NCBI GenBank assembly: GCA_035374585.1
Contig: DAOSPF010000115.1
Location: 1-7,430 of the forward strand
Source of the DNA: JAKPQD01 sp029572965
GTDB lineage: Bacteria > Bacteroidota > Bacteroidia > Bacteroidales > DTGW01
DNA: 7,430 nucleotides
Direction: 5' to 3'
Positions within the stretch are counted from its first letter, which is position 1. The number at the start of each line of letters is the position of its first letter. The notes under the pieces are model-generated. The model was not told where the DNA came from. It saw only the letters and a list, made by a program, of their open reading frames with translations, and searched no databases. A program made the translations under genes and the position numbers. Shown piece by piece: positions 5,868 through 7,430 of this stretch.

Positions 5868-7079
5868 ATGAGCGAATTTTTAAAAAAACGAGGAACGATA
5901 GCTATCCTGACAGGAGGAGGAGATGTACCGGGCTTAAACCCTGCTATTAGGGCCATTACTCTCAGGGCAATAGAAGAAGGGTACCAGGTGATTGGCTTAA
6001 AACGCGGATGGCTTGGTATAACCGAGTTGATTCGTGACAAAAATGCTGATAACAGCAACAATTACATGGTGCTATCAGAAGAAATAGTAAATAAATCAGG
6101 GCGTACCGGAGGGTCTTTTCTTCATACTTCACGTACCAGGCCAAGCCATTTTGCCAAAGATTTAGTCCCGGTTCATTTGCAAAGCAAATACAATAAAGAA
6201 ATCAATGACTTAACTCCCGAAGTGTTAAAAAACTTAGATTACCTTGGGGTCGATTATATTATCCCTATTGGGGGTGACGAAACGCTTAGTTATGCAGTAC
6301 GCATGTGTCAGGAAGGGGTTAAAGTTATAGCTATTCCTAAAACCATGGATAACGACGTCCCGGGAACCGACTACTGCATAGGTTTTAGCACCTGCATAAC
6401 CCGTACCATTAGTATGGTCAATACCTTGAGGACTACTGCAGGTTCGCACGAACGAATACTTGTTGTTGAAATATTTGGCCGATATGCCGGCTTTACGGCT
6501 ATGTTGCCTACCATGGCAGGAGCTGCTTCGCGCTGTGTAATCCCTGAACATAAGTTCAATATCGAAAAACTTACCGAAATAATGGTCCATGACCGCAATA
6601 CTAATCCCAGCAAGTACTCTGTACTATTAGTTTCTGAGGGTGCTACTATGGAAGGGGGCGATGAAAAGGTAATGCCAACCAAAGAAAGCGAAATGCACCT
6701 TAATGAAAGTATTGGCAGTATTGGAGATGTAGTGTCTCGAAAAATTAGGGAATTGTCGCCCAAATATAACAATGGGAAAACCATCAATGTCATTGAGCAA
6801 AACCTTGGGTACCTTGTTCGTGGTGGCGACCCTGATGCCATTGATGCCATTGTCCCAATGGCTTTTGGGAATTTGGCGCTCGACCTTATACTTAAAGGTA
6901 TTCACGGCCGATTGGTAGTACTGCGAAACGGACGCTATGACAATGCCCCTCTGGATGTGATTACCAGCCAGCGCAAAACAGTTGATGTCAAACGTTTTTA
7001 CAATACCGAACGCTACAGGCCACATTATAAGAGTTTTGAATTTCAGCCTTTGTTTATCATGACCGGAAACCTTAGCTAA
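5868..7079 (+). CDS. pfkA: 6-phosphofructokinase, PPi-type residues at the donor site
   Basis: Phosphofructokinase phosphorylates fructose 6-phosphate to the 1,6-bisphosphate in glycolysis; pyrophosphate-using forms are reversible. The 403-residue protein is longer than the ~320-residue E. coli enzyme. Motifs in order: TGGGDVPGLNPAIR (15-28), GGDET (135-139), PKTMDND (157-163, catalytic base Asp161), Arg196, the sugar-phosphate loop FGRYAG (203-208), SEGA (256-259) and LGYLVRGG (313-320). Glu138 aligns with E. coli Gly104 and Lys158 with Gly124, the two positions that distinguish donors. Lys at the second and an acidic residue at the first favour pyrophosphate, although the usual acidic residue is Asp. 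The ATG start at 5868 has an A-rich leader without a Shine-Dalgarno site. A near -7 box, TAATTTTA, lies at 5814-5821. The gene is alone in its unit and followed by a terminator. PFK membership is certain; donor choice is inferred. Confidence 0.95.
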   Translation: MSEFLKKRGTIAILTGGGDVPGLNPAIRAITLRAIEEGYQVIGLKRGWLGITELIRDKNADNSNNYMVLSEEIVNKSGRTGGSFLHTSRTRPSHFAKDLVPVHLQSKYNKEINDLTPEVLKNLDYLGVDYIIPIGGDETLSYAVRMCQEGVKVIAIPKTMDNDVPGTDYCIGFSTCITRTISMVNTLRTTAGSHERILVVEIFGRYAGFTAMLPTMAGAASRCVIPEHKFNIEKLTEIMVHDRNTNPSKYSVLLVSEGATMEGGDEKVMPTKESEMHLNESIGSIGDVVSRKIRELSPKYNNGKTINVIEQNLGYLVRGGDPDAIDAIVPMAFGNLALDLILKGIHGRLVVLRNGRYDNAPLDVITSQRKTVDVKRFYNTERYRPHYKSFEFQPLFIMTGNLS

Positions 7080-7110
7080 ACAAAAGGGTATTTTGCTGAA
7101 GATATAATTT

Positions 7111-7138
7111 AGCCTTTCTTTGCAGAAAGGCTTTTTTG
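7111..7138 (+). terminator. Intrinsic terminator of the phosphofructokinase gene
   Basis: Bases 7111-7119 (agcctttct) pair perfectly with 7124-7132 (agaaaggct) around a four-base loop. A T run follows on the plus strand and continues after one G. It lies 31 bases beyond the phosphofructokinase stop. Confidence 0.93.
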
Positions 7139-7430
7139 TTTTATTGAATCAGACATCTTCAGGTTTATCATGGAGGAGTATGTTATGCAGCCAAAGATTA
7201 GTTGGGTTTTTGCCCTGTAGGGGTTGAAAAAGAGCAGCGTAGTTGCGAAATATTTGTAGAAACAAAAATATAGAATGGAGGATTAAAGGTGCGTAGCACC
7301 AAAATATATGTCGCCACTACGTGGCTTTCATTCAATAAATTAACGTTAGTTCAATGAAAGAATAATATTGTCAACTATTGTTTAAAAAGCATTGAATTGC
7401 AATAAATACTAATTTTCTATGCAACTTTTT
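7139..7430. other. Gene-free 3' flank beyond the phosphofructokinase terminator
   Basis: No convincing coding frame is present on either strand. The only short frame starting with ATG, at 7170-7220, encodes 16 residues and ends inside the first GTA-loop hairpin. The middle of the stretch is the hairpin cluster described separately. The final ~70 bases (7361-7430) are A/T-rich and show nothing I can assign. They could be the start of an upstream region for a gene outside the window. Confidence 0.6.
7212..7360. repeat. Cluster of GTA-loop hairpins, probable intergenic repeat element
   Basis: Four hairpins share a 5-bp stem and the same three-base loop. They are gccct-GTA-ggggt (7212-7224, with two G-T wobbles), gcagc-GTA-gttgc (7234-7246), ggtgc-GTA-gcacc (7288-7300), and gccac-TAC-gtggc (7313-7325), which is the same design read on the minus strand. 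The second and third are each followed by a similar tail, near aaatatttgtag and aaatatatgtcg. A fifth, longer stem-loop, 7325-7335 with 7350-7360 (one mismatch), abuts the fourth. No protein can be read through the block. It resembles short hairpin repeats scattered in Bacteroidota intergenic DNA, recalled from memory; copy number elsewhere is untested. Confidence 0.6.

Noticed and set aside
5840..7025. Minus-strand frames of 60-159 codons opposite the phosphofructokinase
   Set aside because: They are antisense shadows of a gene with all its catalytic motifs intact.
7170..7220. Sixteen-residue frame after the phosphofructokinase terminator
   Set aside because: It is too short, has no recognisable features, and ends inside a hairpin repeat.
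7212..7325. CRISPR array
   Set aside because: The hairpin units differ in stem sequence, are unevenly spaced (22, 54 and 25 bases) and one is inverted, unlike CRISPR repeats.
7336..7352. GTTAG near an inverted repeat as an integron attC site
   Set aside because: The bases after GTT do not fit GTTRRRY and no matching RYYYAAC arm in attC layout is present.

Overview
This window looks like a chromosomal housekeeping region from a member of the Bacteroidota, most likely Bacteroidales-like. The evidence is a compact gene order of AAA+ sigma-54-type regulator, lptE, TPR protein and secG; small proteins of Bacteroidota type; A/T-rich leaders without clear Shine-Dalgarno sites; and promoter boxes of the TAnnTTTG type. 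The assignment rests on protein resemblance and gene order recalled from memory, because no search was possible.

Layout, reading the minus strand from about 5.7 kb down to 1: a 71-residue membrane-anchored protein (probably DUF4834), a 141-base gap with promoter-like and palindromic signals, then a tight four-gene unit. That unit is the sigma-54-type AAA+ regulator, lptE (ATGA overlap), a TPR-like protein (3-base gap) and secG (11-base gap), closed by a strong intrinsic terminator. Next come groES and groEL as their own transcription unit, with a leader rich in dyad symmetry but no CIRCE operator, ending in a second intrinsic terminator at the window edge. On the plus strand, divergent from the small protein, is a 403-residue 6-phosphofructokinase with its own terminator. 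The last ~290 bases hold no gene but contain a cluster of short hairpins with identical GTA loops.

Functionally, the minus-strand unit concerns the cell envelope: SecG belongs to the Sec translocon and LptE to outer-membrane LPS assembly, with a regulator lacking a receiver domain as first gene. GroES/GroEL is the chaperonin. The phosphofructokinase carries Glu and Lys at the two positions that separate ATP from pyrophosphate users, pointing to pyrophosphate or uncertain donor use.

I found no CRISPR array, tRNA, rRNA, insertion sequence or obvious defence system. The features most worth a second look are the GTA-loop hairpin cluster downstream of the phosphofructokinase, the palindrome and 21-bp-spaced direct repeats in front of the AAA+ regulator, the compound dyad in the groES leader, and the active-site residues of the phosphofructokinase.
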